In this document: piece after piece, positions 33,107 through 41,588 of the stretch
Position numbering within the stretch: the first letter of the stretch is position 1
How the letters are laid out: each line of letters starts with the position of its first letter
Assembly: GCF_007990715.1 (NCBI RefSeq)
Contig: NZ_BJWY01000007.1
Span: 1 to 64,000 of the forward strand
DNA length: 64,000 nucleotides
Origin: Nocardia seriolae NBRC 15557
Lineage (GTDB): Bacteria; Actinomycetota; Actinomycetes; Mycobacteriales; Mycobacteriaceae
Direction of reading: 5' to 3'
Translations under genes and position numbers: made by a program
Notes under the pieces: model-generated
What the model saw: the letters and a program-made list of their open reading frames with translations, nothing else
The model's database searches: none
What the model was told of the DNA's origin: nothing

Positions 33107-34351
33107 TCATGCCCTCGGTCCGAAGAACGCCGCGCGTGCGGCATCGACGCGTCCCTGGGCGGCGGACGCGCTCTGGAAACTGACCGCGCCCGAGCCGGTG
33201 CCCACCAGCGCCATGGCGATCAGCCCGCCGATCACCGACAGTGGTTTCCACGGCGGCAGCGGTGTGTTGTTGGAGGTCGGCTTCACATCCGGATTCGGTT
33301 GCGCCAGTGCGGGAGCCGGGGCGGGCGCGGGTGGCGGCGGAGGCGGCGGGGCGGGCGCGGCCTCGGGTTCGGGTTCGGGCAGCGCGGCGGCCGGGGCGAC
33401 CACGGCGGGCAGCTGCGGCACGGCCGGGGACTGCGGAATCTCGATCGGCACCGGCGGCACCACGGCGGGCGGGCTGGGCAACGGAATCAGCAGGAGCAGC
33501 AGGGGGGAAGCGCAGATCGCGGCCGAGCCCAGGCCTGCCGAGCCGAGGGCCGCGGAACCCACCGCGGCCGAACCGAGATCGGCCGAGCCGGCGGCGGAAC
33601 CCGTCGCGGTCGAGCCGACGCCCGAGCCCGTCGCGGCCGAACCGACCGAGGAGCCGACACCCGCCGAACCCACGCCGGTCGAACCGCCTACCGCGGAACC
33701 CACACCGGCGGAACCGATTCCGGCCGAACCCACCGCCGCGGACCCGGTGCACAGCGCGGCCAGTCCGGCCGAGCCGACGGCCGCCGAACCCACGGCGGCC
33801 GAACCTGTTGCGGCCGAACCGGTACCGAGCAGCACGCCCAGCAGCGCGGAGCCGGTGCCGAGGCCCGCCGAGCCGACGCCCGCGGAGCCCAGGCCGAGCA
33901 CCGATCCGGTGCCGAGTCCGGCGGAACCGACCGCGGCGGAACCGGTCACGGCTCCGGCCGAACCGGCACCCGCGACGGCCGAACCCAAACCCGCGCCGGC
34001 GGATCCGGTTGCGGCGGAACCGGTGCCCAGGACCGCGGATCCGGTGCCGCCCAGTACGGCGCCGACGCCGGCCGAACCGACACCGGCCGAACCGGTGCCG
34101 AGGCCGAGCAGAATGGAGAGCAGATCCAGCGGCCCGGCCACCGGGGTGGCGGCCTGCGCCTGCCCGTCGATGGGCTGGGATTGGGGCACGGGCTGGGATT
34201 GGGGTGCCGACTGGCCGGGGTCCTGCCCGGCGGGCACGGGATCGAGCGGGATGCCACCCGGCTGCGCATCGGCGGCCGCGGGCCCGAGCAGCGCCGAACC
34301 GGCGACAGCTGCGATAACTGCCGCCAGGCGCATTGCACGATCGACGATCAT
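33107..34351 (-). CDS. exported GSA-pentapeptide-repeat protein
   Basis: 414 residues. A Sec signal is at 1-29 (cleavage near AAADAQ). From about 87 to 280 runs a five-residue repeat GSAxx (GSAGV, GSAAV, GSAAT, GSAGL), broken by short two-residue slips. Then comes a hydrophobic LLLLLIPLP stretch, a Pro/Ala-rich linker (290-365), a membrane helix (about 375-395) and a short tail. The regular small residues suggest a beta-helical or fibrous wall-spanning rod. Homology is not recognised. It heads the module with ImmA/IrrE and the membrane protein; GAGGGG precedes the ATG. Confidence 0.7.
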   Translation of the reverse strand: MIVDRAMRLAAVIAAVAGSALLGPAAADAQPGGIPLDPVPAGQDPGQSAPQSQPVPQSQPIDGQAQAATPVAGPLDLLSILLGLGTGSAGVGSAGVGAVLGGTGSAVLGTGSAATGSAGAGLGSAVAGAGSAGAVTGSAAVGSAGLGTGSVLGLGSAGVGSAGLGTGSALLGVLLGTGSAATGSAAVGSAAVGSAGLAALCTGSAAVGSAGIGSAGVGSAVGGSTGVGSAGVGSSVGSAATGSGVGSTATGSAAGSADLGSAAVGSAALGSAGLGSAAICASPLLLLLIPLPSPPAVVPPVPIEIPQSPAVPQLPAVVAPAAALPEPEPEAAPAPPPPPPPAPAPAPALAQPNPDVKPTSNNTPLPPWKPLSVIGGLIAMALVGTGSGAVSFQSASAAQGRVDAARAAFFGPRA

Positions 34352-34749
34352 GCGACAGCCATCCCCTCATCGATACCGCGCACTTGGCTTGTCTCCGCAC
34401 CAGGGGTACGGAATCCCGATCCACGCCCGGCGGATCGGGACAGGTTTCGAGCTCCCTGTCGCCCCGATTGCCAGACCGTTGCGGAACGCGGCCATCGTAC
34501 CGGTCACTACGTGATCCCGCACAAGTCCCGATTGCATTAGGGGGTCCAACAAACCGTACGCCTGCCCAACCCCCTACGTATCGAATATCACCAAGCGCCC
34601 CAGCCCAATTGGCCTAGACCGGTCCCCACTGCCCTGCCCGACCACCTCCCGGTCCCCGCCGTGCGGCCCGGCGACCTTGTCGAATATCGACAATTCAGAC
34701 CAACAGGGCAGCAAATCATCCGTCATCACGAGGCGGACGATATGTTCAC
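34352..34749. other. intergenic region upstream of GSA-repeat gene
   Basis: A 398-base gap between two minus-strand genes. It must hold the promoter of the GSA-repeat module. The only structure I see is TCGAATATC twice (34579-34587 and 34679-34687), the second inside the near-palindrome GTCGAATATCGAC. No gene or convincing terminator is visible. Confidence 0.4.
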
Positions 34750-35124
34750 CTACTGCGCCCACGGCGGGCTGACGCGCTCGCCGCCGGGCGCCTGGGCGTA
34801 GGCCCCCACGGGCAGGACCGCCACCGCCTCGAACGGCTCATCCCCCGGCACCGACAGCCTGAAAACGGTGTCCGCGGGAATCACCAGTGCGTCCCCGGCC
34901 CGGAAATCCGCGACCGCGCCATCCATCTCGATGCGGGCGCCGCCGGCGAGTGCGACGAAGATCTCCTCCCGCGACACCGCGTGCGCGTGACCACCGCTGC
35001 CGGCCTGGAGTGTGAATCGCCACACGCTGTTCTCTCCGGAGCCCCGACTGGGTGCGGCCAGTCCGGTGGCGGTCATGCCCGGACCCTCGAAGGTGGGTGC
35101 GTCGGCGGATTTGATGAGTGGCAT
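34750..35124 (-). CDS. cupin-domain protein
   Basis: 124 residues forming one small beta-barrel. The first cupin motif is present as GSGGHAHAVSREEIFVALAGG (two His and a Glu for metal) and the second is weaker (GDALVIPADTVFRL). Such proteins are small dioxygenases, isomerases or sensors; the substrate is unknown. It is divergent from a marR gene with a shared operator between them, so MarR probably controls it. Confidence 0.75.
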   Translation of the reverse strand: MPLIKSADAPTFEGPGMTATGLAAPSRGSGENSVWRFTLQAGSGGHAHAVSREEIFVALAGGARIEMDGAVADFRAGDALVIPADTVFRLSVPGDEPFEAVAVLPVGAYAQAPGGERVSPPWAQ

Positions 35125-35138
35125 GCTGTCTCCATATC

Positions 35139-35168
35139 TTCAACCAAGGTTGTCCAACTAGAGTTGAA
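35139..35168. promoter_or_regulatory. inverted-repeat operator between cupin and marR
   Basis: TTCAAC (35139-35144) and GTTGAA (35163-35168) are symmetrical arms 18 bases apart, with nested CAACCAAGGTTG inside. It lies in the short gap between the two start codons, a usual place for a MarR autorepressor site. Confidence 0.6.
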
Positions 35169-35198
35169 TATATGCCCATGCGAAAGGAGCGTCAACAC

Positions 35199-35645
35199 AT
35201 GGATTTCGGCGTGCTACTCGGCCAGGCCTACCAGTCCTTCGTGCAGCAACTGCACGCCCACCTCGCCGACCACGGCCACGAGGTGCTCGGCGCGTCCTAC
35301 GGCTACGTGCTGCGCGCCCTCGCCGAATCCCCCCGCACCGCAAGCCAACTCGGCGAGCAACTCGGCATCACCGCACAGGGCGCGGCCAAGGTGGTCGACG
35401 AGATGGTCCGCCACGGCTACGTCGAACGCCGCCCCGACCCCGCCGACAAACGCGCCAAACTCCTCCATCTGGCCCCGCGCGGCGAAGACATGCTCCGCAC
35501 CGTCCGCGACTTCCACGCCGCCTACGAACAGCGCCTCGCCGACCGCGTCGGCCCCGCGAAGGTCGCGACCGCCCGCACCGTCCTCGGCGAAATCAGCGAC
35601 GAAGCAACGGAACCCGGGCGCATCAGGACCCTTCGGCCTTTGTGA
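35199..35645 (+). CDS. MarR-family transcriptional regulator
   Basis: 148 residues with a winged-helix region (SPRTASQLGEQLGITAQGAAKVVDEMVRHGYVERRPDPADKRAKLLHLAPRG split over about 45-95), the standard MarR layout. The ATG at 35199 is chosen because AAAGGAG lies nine bases before it; the upstream ATG at 35172 is possible. It probably represses itself and the divergent cupin gene. The ligand is unknown. Confidence 0.8.
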   Translation: MDFGVLLGQAYQSFVQQLHAHLADHGHEVLGASYGYVLRALAESPRTASQLGEQLGITAQGAAKVVDEMVRHGYVERRPDPADKRAKLLHLAPRGEDMLRTVRDFHAAYEQRLADRVGPAKVATARTVLGEISDEATEPGRIRTLRPL

Positions 35646-35675
35646 CCGCAAGCGGTGCGAGGACCCTGAAACGAC

Positions 35676-35710
35676 CATCGCCGGCATCCCGCGTGGGGAT
35701 ACCGGCGATG
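35676..35710. terminator. hairpin between convergent marR and SDR genes
   Basis: CATCGCCGGCATCCC (35676-35690) pairs with GGGGATACCGGCGATG (35695-35710) with one mismatch around a short loop. It lies between two gene ends and may act in both directions; no U-tract is seen. Confidence 0.55.
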
Positions 35711-35729
35711 AGAAGTCGAGCCCGGGCTC

Positions 35730-36641
35730 TTACGCGCCGTAGACGGGCTCCGGGGTGGTGGCCTTGGAGAGCAGGTCGCGGACGACCGGGCCGAGTTCGG
35801 CGGGCTCCCAGCGGGCGCCGCGGTCGATGGAGACGCCGTGGCGCCAGCCGTCGGCGACGGTGACCTTGCCGCCCTCGACCTCGAACATGCGGCCGGTGAC
35901 GCCGGCGGAGTCGGTGCTGCCGAGCCAGACCACCAGGGGAGAGACATTTTCCGGGGCCATGGCGTCGAAGCCGTCCTCGGGGGCGGCCATCATGTCGGCG
36001 AAGACCGTTTCGGTCATGCGGGTGCGCGCGGCCGGGGCGATGGCGTTGACGGTGATGCCGTAGCGCGCGAATTCGGCGGAGGCGGTGAGGGTCAGGCCCG
36101 CGATGCCGGACTTGGCGGCGGAGTAGTTGCCCTGGCCGACCGAGCCGAGCAGGCCCGCGCCGGAGCTGGTGTTGATGATGCGGGCCTCGGGGGTGCGGCC
36201 CGCCTTGGCCTCGTTGCGCCAGTACTCGGCGGCGTGCCGCATGGGGGCGAAGTGGCCCTTGAGGTGCACCTTGATGACGGCATCCCACTCGTCCTCGCCG
36301 AGGTTGACCAGCATGCGGTCGCGGACGATACCGGCATTGTTGACGAGAACGTCGAGGCGGCCGAAGGTTTCGACGGCGGTGGCGATCAGGCGGCGCGCGC
36401 CCTCCCAGTCGGAGATGTCGTCGCCGTTCACGACGGCGTCGCTGCCGAGCGCCTTGATCTCCGCGACGACCTGCGCGGCCGGGGAATCCGGGCTGGGCGC
36501 GCCGTCGAGCTCGGCACCGATGTCGTTCACGACCACCTTGGCACCCGCGGCGGCGAAGGCGAGGGCGTGCGCGCGGCCGATGCCGCGACCCGCTCCGGTC
36601 ACGATGACGACGCGGCCGTCGCAGATCTTGTTGTCGCTCAT
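35730..36641 (-). CDS. short-chain dehydrogenase, Rv3548c-like
   Basis: 303 residues: TGAGRGIGRAHA, NNAGIVRDRM, catalytic Ser in NTSSGAGLLG and YSAAK. Length and place (divergent from echA20 behind a second SDR) match Rv3548c of the KstR2 regulon. It resembles the N-terminal domain of peroxisomal multifunctional enzyme type 2, like Hsd4A. Its precise steroid-ring step is not established. AGAGGT precedes the ATG. Confidence 0.85.
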   Translation of the reverse strand: MSDNKICDGRVVIVTGAGRGIGRAHALAFAAAGAKVVVNDIGAELDGAPSPDSPAAQVVAEIKALGSDAVVNGDDISDWEGARRLIATAVETFGRLDVLVNNAGIVRDRMLVNLGEDEWDAVIKVHLKGHFAPMRHAAEYWRNEAKAGRTPEARIINTSSGAGLLGSVGQGNYSAAKSGIAGLTLTASAEFARYGITVNAIAPAARTRMTETVFADMMAAPEDGFDAMAPENVSPLVVWLGSTDSAGVTGRMFEVEGGKVTVADGWRHGVSIDRGARWEPAELGPVVRDLLSKATTPEPVYGA

Positions 36642-36669
36642 ATCGATTACCTCTTCGTTGTCGATCGGT

Positions 36670-37464
36670 CTAGTGGCCCGAGACGGCGGGGACGTCTGCG
36701 GTGGAAGCTTCGAGGAACGCGGGCTTCTCGCCGCCGCCGTGCACCAGCAGCGCGCTGCCGGTGATGTAGGCGGCCAGGGGCGAGGCCAGGAAGGCGGCCG
36801 TGCGGCCGATGTCCTCGGGGGTTGCCATGCGCTGCATGGGAACCGTGCGGCTCACCGCGGCGATGCCGTCCTCGTCGCCGTAGTGCAGGTGCGAGGACTC
36901 GGTATTGACCAGGCCGCAGATGACGGAGTTCATCCGCACCTTCGGTGCCCATTCCACCGCGAGCGACGAAACCAGGCTGTCCACACCTGCTTTCGCCGCA
37001 CCGTAGGCGGCGGTGCCGGGCGAGGGCCGATGTCCGGAGACGCTGGAGATCATCACGATCGATCCGCCGGTCTCCTGCTTCTGCATCACCTCATTGGCCA
37101 CCTGTGAAACCAGCAGCGGCGCAAGCAGATTCAACTGCACGATCTTCGAGTGGAAGTTGGGGGAGGCATCGGCGGCCAGTGCGAAGGGCGCGCCACCGGC
37201 ATTGTTCACCACGGTGTCCAGCCGCCCGTACTTCTCGACGATCGCGTCGATCAGCCCGCGCACCGAATCGGCGTCGCGCACATCGCACGGCAGGAAGTCG
37301 ATGCCGCGTCCATTGCTCTCGACGGGGGTGTCGCCGGGCCGCCGCGCACAGGCCACCACGGTCGCGCCCGCGTCCAGGAAGACCCGGCTGATGCCGGCCC
37401 CGACGCCGCGCACGCCGCCGGTGACCAGGACGACCGAGCCGGACAGGTTTACTTCGATTCCCAC
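36670..37464 (-). CDS. short-chain dehydrogenase, Rv3549c-like
   Basis: 264 residues with TGGVRGVGAGIS, NNAGGAPF, catalytic Ser in ISSVSGHRPSPG and YGAAK. First gene of a two-gene minus-strand operon with the Rv3548c-like SDR, 28 bases apart. A KstR2 box lies 12 bases upstream, between it and echA20. The reaction is unassigned; a 3-hydroxyacyl- or ketosteroid dehydrogenase role in C/D-ring breakdown is the natural guess. Confidence 0.85.
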   Translation of the reverse strand: MGIEVNLSGSVVLVTGGVRGVGAGISRVFLDAGATVVACARRPGDTPVESNGRGIDFLPCDVRDADSVRGLIDAIVEKYGRLDTVVNNAGGAPFALAADASPNFHSKIVQLNLLAPLLVSQVANEVMQKQETGGSIVMISSVSGHRPSPGTAAYGAAKAGVDSLVSSLAVEWAPKVRMNSVICGLVNTESSHLHYGDEDGIAAVSRTVPMQRMATPEDIGRTAAFLASPLAAYITGSALLVHGGGEKPAFLEASTADVPAVSGH

Positions 37465-37475
37465 CGTGCTAACCT

Positions 37476-37489
37476 ACCAAGCACTTGCT
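37476..37489. promoter_or_regulatory. KstR2 operator, SDR/echA20 divergent promoter
   Basis: ACCAAGCACTTGCT matches the KstR2 consensus ANCAAGNNCTTGNT at every fixed position. KstR2 is relieved by HIP-CoA, the FadD3 product, so this site links ring C/D genes to pathway flux. Confidence 0.88.
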
Positions 37490-37514
37490 TGTTTTGTCAA
37501 CGATGGGACATTCG

Positions 37515-38291
37515 ATGGGGATCAACCGTCACACCGAAACCGAGGGCGTCGAAGTCGTCACTGTCGACTACCCGCCGGTCAACGCCCTGCCCTCCGACGG
37601 CTGGTTCGCCCTCGCCGACGCCATCACCCAGGCCGGGAAGAACCCCGAGACCCGCGTGGTCGTGCTGCGCGCCGAGGGCCGCGGCTTCAACGCGGGCGTG
37701 GACATCAAGGAGATGAACCGCGATGTCGGGCACACCGCCCTGATCCGCGCCAACCACGGCTGCTTCGCCGCCTTCGCCGCGGTCTACGACTGCGAGGTCC
37801 CTGTCGTCACCGCCGTGAACGGCTTCTGCCTGGGCGGCGGCATCGGCCTGGTCGGCAACTCCGATGTCATCGTCGCCTCCGACGACGCGACCTTCGGCCT
37901 CCCCGAGGTCGACCGCGGCGCGCTCGGTGCGGCCACCCACCTGGCCCGGCTGGTCCCCCAGCACCTGATGCGGACCATGTTCTACACCGCGGGCACCCTC
38001 ACCGCGCAGCAGCTGCACCACTACGGCTCGGTCTTCAAGGTGGTCCCGCGCGCCGAACTCGACGCCGCCGCAATGGAAGTCGCCAAGAACATCGCCGACA
38101 AGGACGGCCGCGTCATCCGCGCCGCCAAGAAGGCGCTCAACGGCATCGACGTGCAGGACGTGCACCGCTCCTACCGGTTCGAGCAGGGCTTCACCATGGA
38201 GCTCAACCTCGCCGGTGTCGCCGATGAGATCCGGGCGCGTTTCGACGACGACCTGGCCGCCCGGAAAAGCACAGTAGAAGGACCGAAATAA
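37515..38291 (+). CDS. echA20: ring-D hydrolase EchA20
   Basis: 258-residue crotonase-fold protein closely following M. tuberculosis EchA20 (VTVDYPPVNALPS, RAEGRGFNAGVDIKEM, NGFCLGGGIGLVGNSDVIVAS, LPEVDRGALGAATHLARLVPQH). EchA20 hydrolytically opens the last five-membered steroid ring (HIEC-CoA). Oxyanion-hole positions are the usual crotonase loops. The ATG at 37515 fits homologue length; an ATG four codons earlier is possible. It begins the echA20-ipdA-ipdB-ipdC operon behind a KstR2 box. Confidence 0.93.
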   Translation: MGINRHTETEGVEVVTVDYPPVNALPSDGWFALADAITQAGKNPETRVVVLRAEGRGFNAGVDIKEMNRDVGHTALIRANHGCFAAFAAVYDCEVPVVTAVNGFCLGGGIGLVGNSDVIVASDDATFGLPEVDRGALGAATHLARLVPQHLMRTMFYTAGTLTAQQLHHYGSVFKVVPRAELDAAAMEVAKNIADKDGRVIRAAKKALNGIDVQDVHRSYRFEQGFTMELNLAGVADEIRARFDDDLAARKSTVEGPK

Positions 38292-38292
38292 T

Positions 38293-39168
38293 ATGCGCGA
38301 CAAGCGAATGAGCCTCGACGAGGTCGTCGGCGAGCTCCGCAGCGGCATGACCATCGGCATCGGCGGCTGGGGTTCGCGGCGCAAGCCGATGGCCTTCGTG
38401 CGCGCGCTGCTGCGTTCGGATCTGAAGGACCTGACCGTGGTCACCTACGGCGGTCCGGATCTGGGTCTGCTGTGCTCGGCGGGCAAGGTGCGCAAGGCGT
38501 ACTACGGATTCGTGTCGCTGGATTCCGCGCCGTTCTACGACCCGTGGTTCGCCAAGGCGCGCACCGAGGGCGCGATCACCGTGCGCGAGATGGACGAGGG
38601 CATGGTCAAGTGCGGTCTGCAGGCCGCGGCGGCCCGGCTGCCGTTCCTGCCGATCCGCGCCGGATTGGGTTCTGCCGTCATCGATTTCTGGGAGGGCGAG
38701 CTCAAGACCGTCCAGTCGCCTTACCCGACCGATGGCAAGACCGAGACCCTGGTCGCCATGCCCGCGTTGAACCTGGATGCCGCGTTCGTGCACCTGGACC
38801 TGGGCGACAAGCACGGCAATGCCGCCTACACCGGCGTCGACCCGTACATGGACGACCTGTACATGCTCTCCGCCGAGAAGCGCTACCTGTCGGTGGATCG
38901 CCTGGTCGAGACCGAGGAACTGGTGAAAGCCGTTCCGACGCAGGCCCTCATCCTCAATCGCATGATGGTCGACGGCGTGGTCGAGGCCCCCGGCGGCGCG
39001 CACTTCACCTTCTCCGGCAGCTACGGCCGCGACGAGAAGTTCCAGCGCCACTACGTCGAGGCCGCCAAGACGCCCGAGTCGTGGGCCGAGTTCAAGGCCC
39101 GCTACCTGGATGTGTCCGAGGACGAATACCAGGCCGCCGTCGAGGCTTTCGCCGAGGAGCAGAAGTAA
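38293..39168 (+). CDS. ipdA: COCHEA-CoA hydrolase alpha subunit IpdA
   Basis: 291 residues, class I CoA-transferase fold. With IpdB it forms the IpdAB hydrolase that opens the final steroid ring (ring C) of COCHEA-CoA. Start MRDKRMSLDEVVGELRSGMTIGIGGWGSRRKP, then GFVSLDSAPFYDPWFAKAR. It is one base after the echA20 stop, and its TAA overlaps the ipdB ATG (TAATG), giving tight coupling and equal expression of the two subunits. Confidence 0.95.
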   Translation: MRDKRMSLDEVVGELRSGMTIGIGGWGSRRKPMAFVRALLRSDLKDLTVVTYGGPDLGLLCSAGKVRKAYYGFVSLDSAPFYDPWFAKARTEGAITVREMDEGMVKCGLQAAAARLPFLPIRAGLGSAVIDFWEGELKTVQSPYPTDGKTETLVAMPALNLDAAFVHLDLGDKHGNAAYTGVDPYMDDLYMLSAEKRYLSVDRLVETEELVKAVPTQALILNRMMVDGVVEAPGGAHFTFSGSYGRDEKFQRHYVEAAKTPESWAEFKARYLDVSEDEYQAAVEAFAEEQK

Positions 39169-39926
39169 TGACTGACACCGCTACGGTTACCCGCGCCGAG
39201 ATCTGCGTCGTCGCGGCCGCCGAGATCTTCCGGGGCGCGGGCGAGATCATGGCCTCCCCGATGTCCACCGTCACCACCATCGGCGCGCGGCTGGCGCGGC
39301 TCACCTTCGAGCCGGACCTGCTGCTGTCCGACGGTGAGGCGCTGTTCTTCGCCGAGGTCCCGCCGATCGGCGGCAAGGCACCCATCGAGGGCTGGATTCC
39401 GTTCTCCAAGGTCTTCGATGTGGTGAATTCCGGTCGCCGCCACGTGGTCATGGGCGCGAACCAGCTCGACCGCTTCGGCAACCAGAACCTGTCCGCCTTC
39501 GGCCCGCTGCAGCAGCCGACCCGGCAGATGTTCGGTGTGCGCGGCGCGCCGGGCAACACCATCAACCACGCCACCAGCTACTTCGTGCCCAAGCACAACA
39601 AGCGGGTGTTCGTGGATCAGGTCGACATCGTCTCCGGAATCGGTTACGACAAGATCGATTCCGAGAACCCGGCCTACCGGTTCCACCACCTGCACCGGGT
39701 GGTCTCGAACCTGGGCGTGTTCGACTTCAACGGCCCGGACCACACCATGCGTGCGCTGTCGCTGCACCCGGGTGTGTCCGCCGACGAGGTCGCCGAGAAC
39801 ACCTTGTTCGAAATCGCGGGCCTGGCCGAGGCGGGCGAAACCCGTTTGCCCACCGAGGAAGAGCTCACCATCATCCGGACCGTGCTGGACCCCAAGGGCT
39901 TCCGCGAGAAGGAAGTGACGGCATGA
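39168..39926 (+). CDS. ipdB: COCHEA-CoA hydrolase beta subunit IpdB
   Basis: 252 residues, CoA-transferase beta-like fold. Markers are AAAEIFRGAGEIMASPMSTV, GANQLDRFGNQN, and GVRGAPGNTINHATSYFVPKHNKR. It matches Rv3552 in size and is inseparable from ipdA in layout. The start is the ATG in TAATG; the longer open frame to the left lies inside ipdA. It overlaps ipdC by four bases. Confidence 0.95.
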   Translation: MTDTATVTRAEICVVAAAEIFRGAGEIMASPMSTVTTIGARLARLTFEPDLLLSDGEALFFAEVPPIGGKAPIEGWIPFSKVFDVVNSGRRHVVMGANQLDRFGNQNLSAFGPLQQPTRQMFGVRGAPGNTINHATSYFVPKHNKRVFVDQVDIVSGIGYDKIDSENPAYRFHHLHRVVSNLGVFDFNGPDHTMRALSLHPGVSADEVAENTLFEIAGLAEAGETRLPTEEELTIIRTVLDPKGFREKEVTA

Positions 39927-41002
39927 CCGCACAGCGACTGAAGACGCCGCTGACCGAACTGGTCGGCATCGAGCACCCGATCGTGCAGACCGGCATGGGC
40001 TGGGTCGCCGGTCCGGGTCTGGTCGCGGCCACCGCGAACGCGGGCGGCCTCGGCATTCTGGCCTCGGCCACCATGACCTTCGAGGAGCTCGAACAGGCCA
40101 TCGCCAAAACGAAGGCGAAGACCGACAAGCCCTTCGGCGTCAATATCCGCGCCGATGGCTTCGACGCCACCGAGCGTTGCGAGCTCATGATCCGCGAGGG
40201 CGTGAAGGTGGCCTCCTTCGCCCTGGCTCCCAAGAAGGAGCTCATCGCACGGCTCAAGGACAACGGCGTGGTGGTGGTGCCGTCGATCGGCGCGGCCAAG
40301 CACGCGGTGAAGGTCGCCTCCTGGGGCGCGGACGCGGTGATCGTGCAGGGCGGTGAGGGCGGTGGCCACACCGGTTCCGTCGCAACGACTCTGCTGCTGC
40401 CGTCCGTCCGCGACGCCGTCGACATCCCGGTGGTCGCCGGTGGCGGTTTCTTCGACGGCCGCGGTCTGGCCGCCGCGCTGTCCTACGGTGCGGCCGGTGT
40501 CGCCATGGGCACCCGCTTCCTGCTCACCCAGGATTCGGCGGTGCCGGATTCGGTCAAGCAGGAGTACCTCAAGCGCGGACTCCAGGACACCGTCGTCTCC
40601 ACCAAGGTCGACGGCATGCCCCACCGCGTGCTGAACAACGAACTCGTGGACAAGCTGGAACATTCGAGTGGTGCGCGCGGCCTGGCCGCGGCGGTCTCGA
40701 ACGCCTTCAAGTTCAAGAACATGACCGGTATGAAGTGGTCGACCATGGTCAAGGACGGCCTCGCCATGCGTAAGCACAAGGATCTGGCCTGGTCCCAGGT
40801 CATCATGGCCGCCAACACCCCCATGCTGCTCAAAGCCGGTCTGGTGGAAGGCAACACCCACGCGGGCGTCCTCGCCTCCGGCCAGGTCGCGGGCATCATC
40901 GACGACCTGCCCACCGTGGCCGACCTGATCGACCGCATCATCACCGAGGCCGTCGAGCGCATCGACAGCCTCAACTCCTACCGCGTCACCACCACCGCCT
41001 GA
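39923..41002 (+). CDS. ipdC: flavin oxidoreductase IpdC (NMO family)
   Basis: 359 residues of the nitronate monooxygenase/2-nitropropane dioxygenase family, an FMN TIM barrel. Visible motifs are PIVQTGMGWVAGPGLVAATANAGGLG and the phosphate loop VQGGEGGGHTGSVATTLLLP, followed by VVAGGGFFDGRGLAAALSYGAAGVAMGTRF. IpdC acts in C/D-ring degradation between FadA6 and EchA20. ATGA overlap with ipdB; last gene of the operon. Confidence 0.93.
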   Translation: MTAQRLKTPLTELVGIEHPIVQTGMGWVAGPGLVAATANAGGLGILASATMTFEELEQAIAKTKAKTDKPFGVNIRADGFDATERCELMIREGVKVASFALAPKKELIARLKDNGVVVVPSIGAAKHAVKVASWGADAVIVQGGEGGGHTGSVATTLLLPSVRDAVDIPVVAGGGFFDGRGLAAALSYGAAGVAMGTRFLLTQDSAVPDSVKQEYLKRGLQDTVVSTKVDGMPHRVLNNELVDKLEHSSGARGLAAAVSNAFKFKNMTGMKWSTMVKDGLAMRKHKDLAWSQVIMAANTPMLLKAGLVEGNTHAGVLASGQVAGIIDDLPTVADLIDRIITEAVERIDSLNSYRVTTTA

Positions 41003-41097
41003 CGCGTCCCTGAAAACGTGCGCGGCCACCACAGCCCGACCGCGCACCCCGGATCCGCACACCATCGGATCCACGCGCGCCCCTATCGGCGCGCCGA

Positions 41098-41129
41098 GCC
41101 GTCCCCGGAACCTCTCGCCCGGGGGCGGC
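41098..41129 (+). terminator. hairpin downstream of ipdC
   Basis: GCCGTCCCCGG (41098-41108) pairs with CCGGGGGCGGC (41119-41129), one G-U pair, ten-base loop. No U-tract follows, so it may be a weak or Rho-assisted terminator. Confidence 0.5.
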
Positions 41130-41212
41130 TTCGCGCATTTCCGGTGCCCGCTGCTCACAATCGACTGCGAATACCAGGCGTTATACACTGCATTGCATAT
41201 ACCGTCGATTAT

Positions 41213-41588
41213 ATGGAGGAGCCTTACGCGATCGAGCTCGAACCTGAGGTCAGCGCTTGGCTCGACACGCTCTCGAGGGCCGAATACCGAGCAGTCGAGT
41301 TCAAGGTCGACAGACTGGCCGCCAGCCCAACCACATTGGGCGAACCTTGGACGCGTCACCTCGAAGGACCGGTCCGAGAACTACGCTTCCGGCTCAACGG
41401 CGCCTCGGTACGGATCGGATACTGGCTCGCACCGGGCCAACGGCTCGTTCTTGACCGTGTTCCACAAGACCCGAATGCGCGAAACGCTCGAAGTCAGCCG
41501 AGTAATTCAGGCTCAGAAAGAGTGCGAGGCCGAACACGGCGCCGCCACTCATATCTACGACCGTATCTTCAAGGAGGACCAGCCATGA
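41213..41588 (+). pseudogene. higB: frameshifted HigB/RelE-type toxin
   Basis: The first frame (MEEPYAIELEPEVSAWLD through VRIGYWLAPGQRLVL) is the N-terminal two thirds of a HigB/RelE-like mRNA interferase. The rest (LTVFHKTRMRETLEVSRVIQ to IYDRIFKEDQP) lies in another frame, the shift being near 41445-41452. One extra base or two lost bases would account for it. The toxin stop overlaps the antitoxin ATG, as in intact higBA. An A+T-rich promoter with TATACACT and TGCATTGCA lies upstream. It may be an inactivated toxin or a read error. Confidence 0.8.

Noticed and set aside
33198..34514. A 438-codon plus-strand frame rich in AEPT/PAEP repeats, antisense to the GSA-repeat gene
   Set aside because: It is the complementary reading of the GSA repeats. 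The minus strand has the signal peptide, ribosome site, membrane helix and operon context; the plus frame has none of these.
41018..41212. Upstream extension of the toxin frame
   Set aside because: The frame is open from 41018, but the stretch is the ipdC downstream hairpin region with no toxin-like sequence; similarity begins at the ATG 41213.
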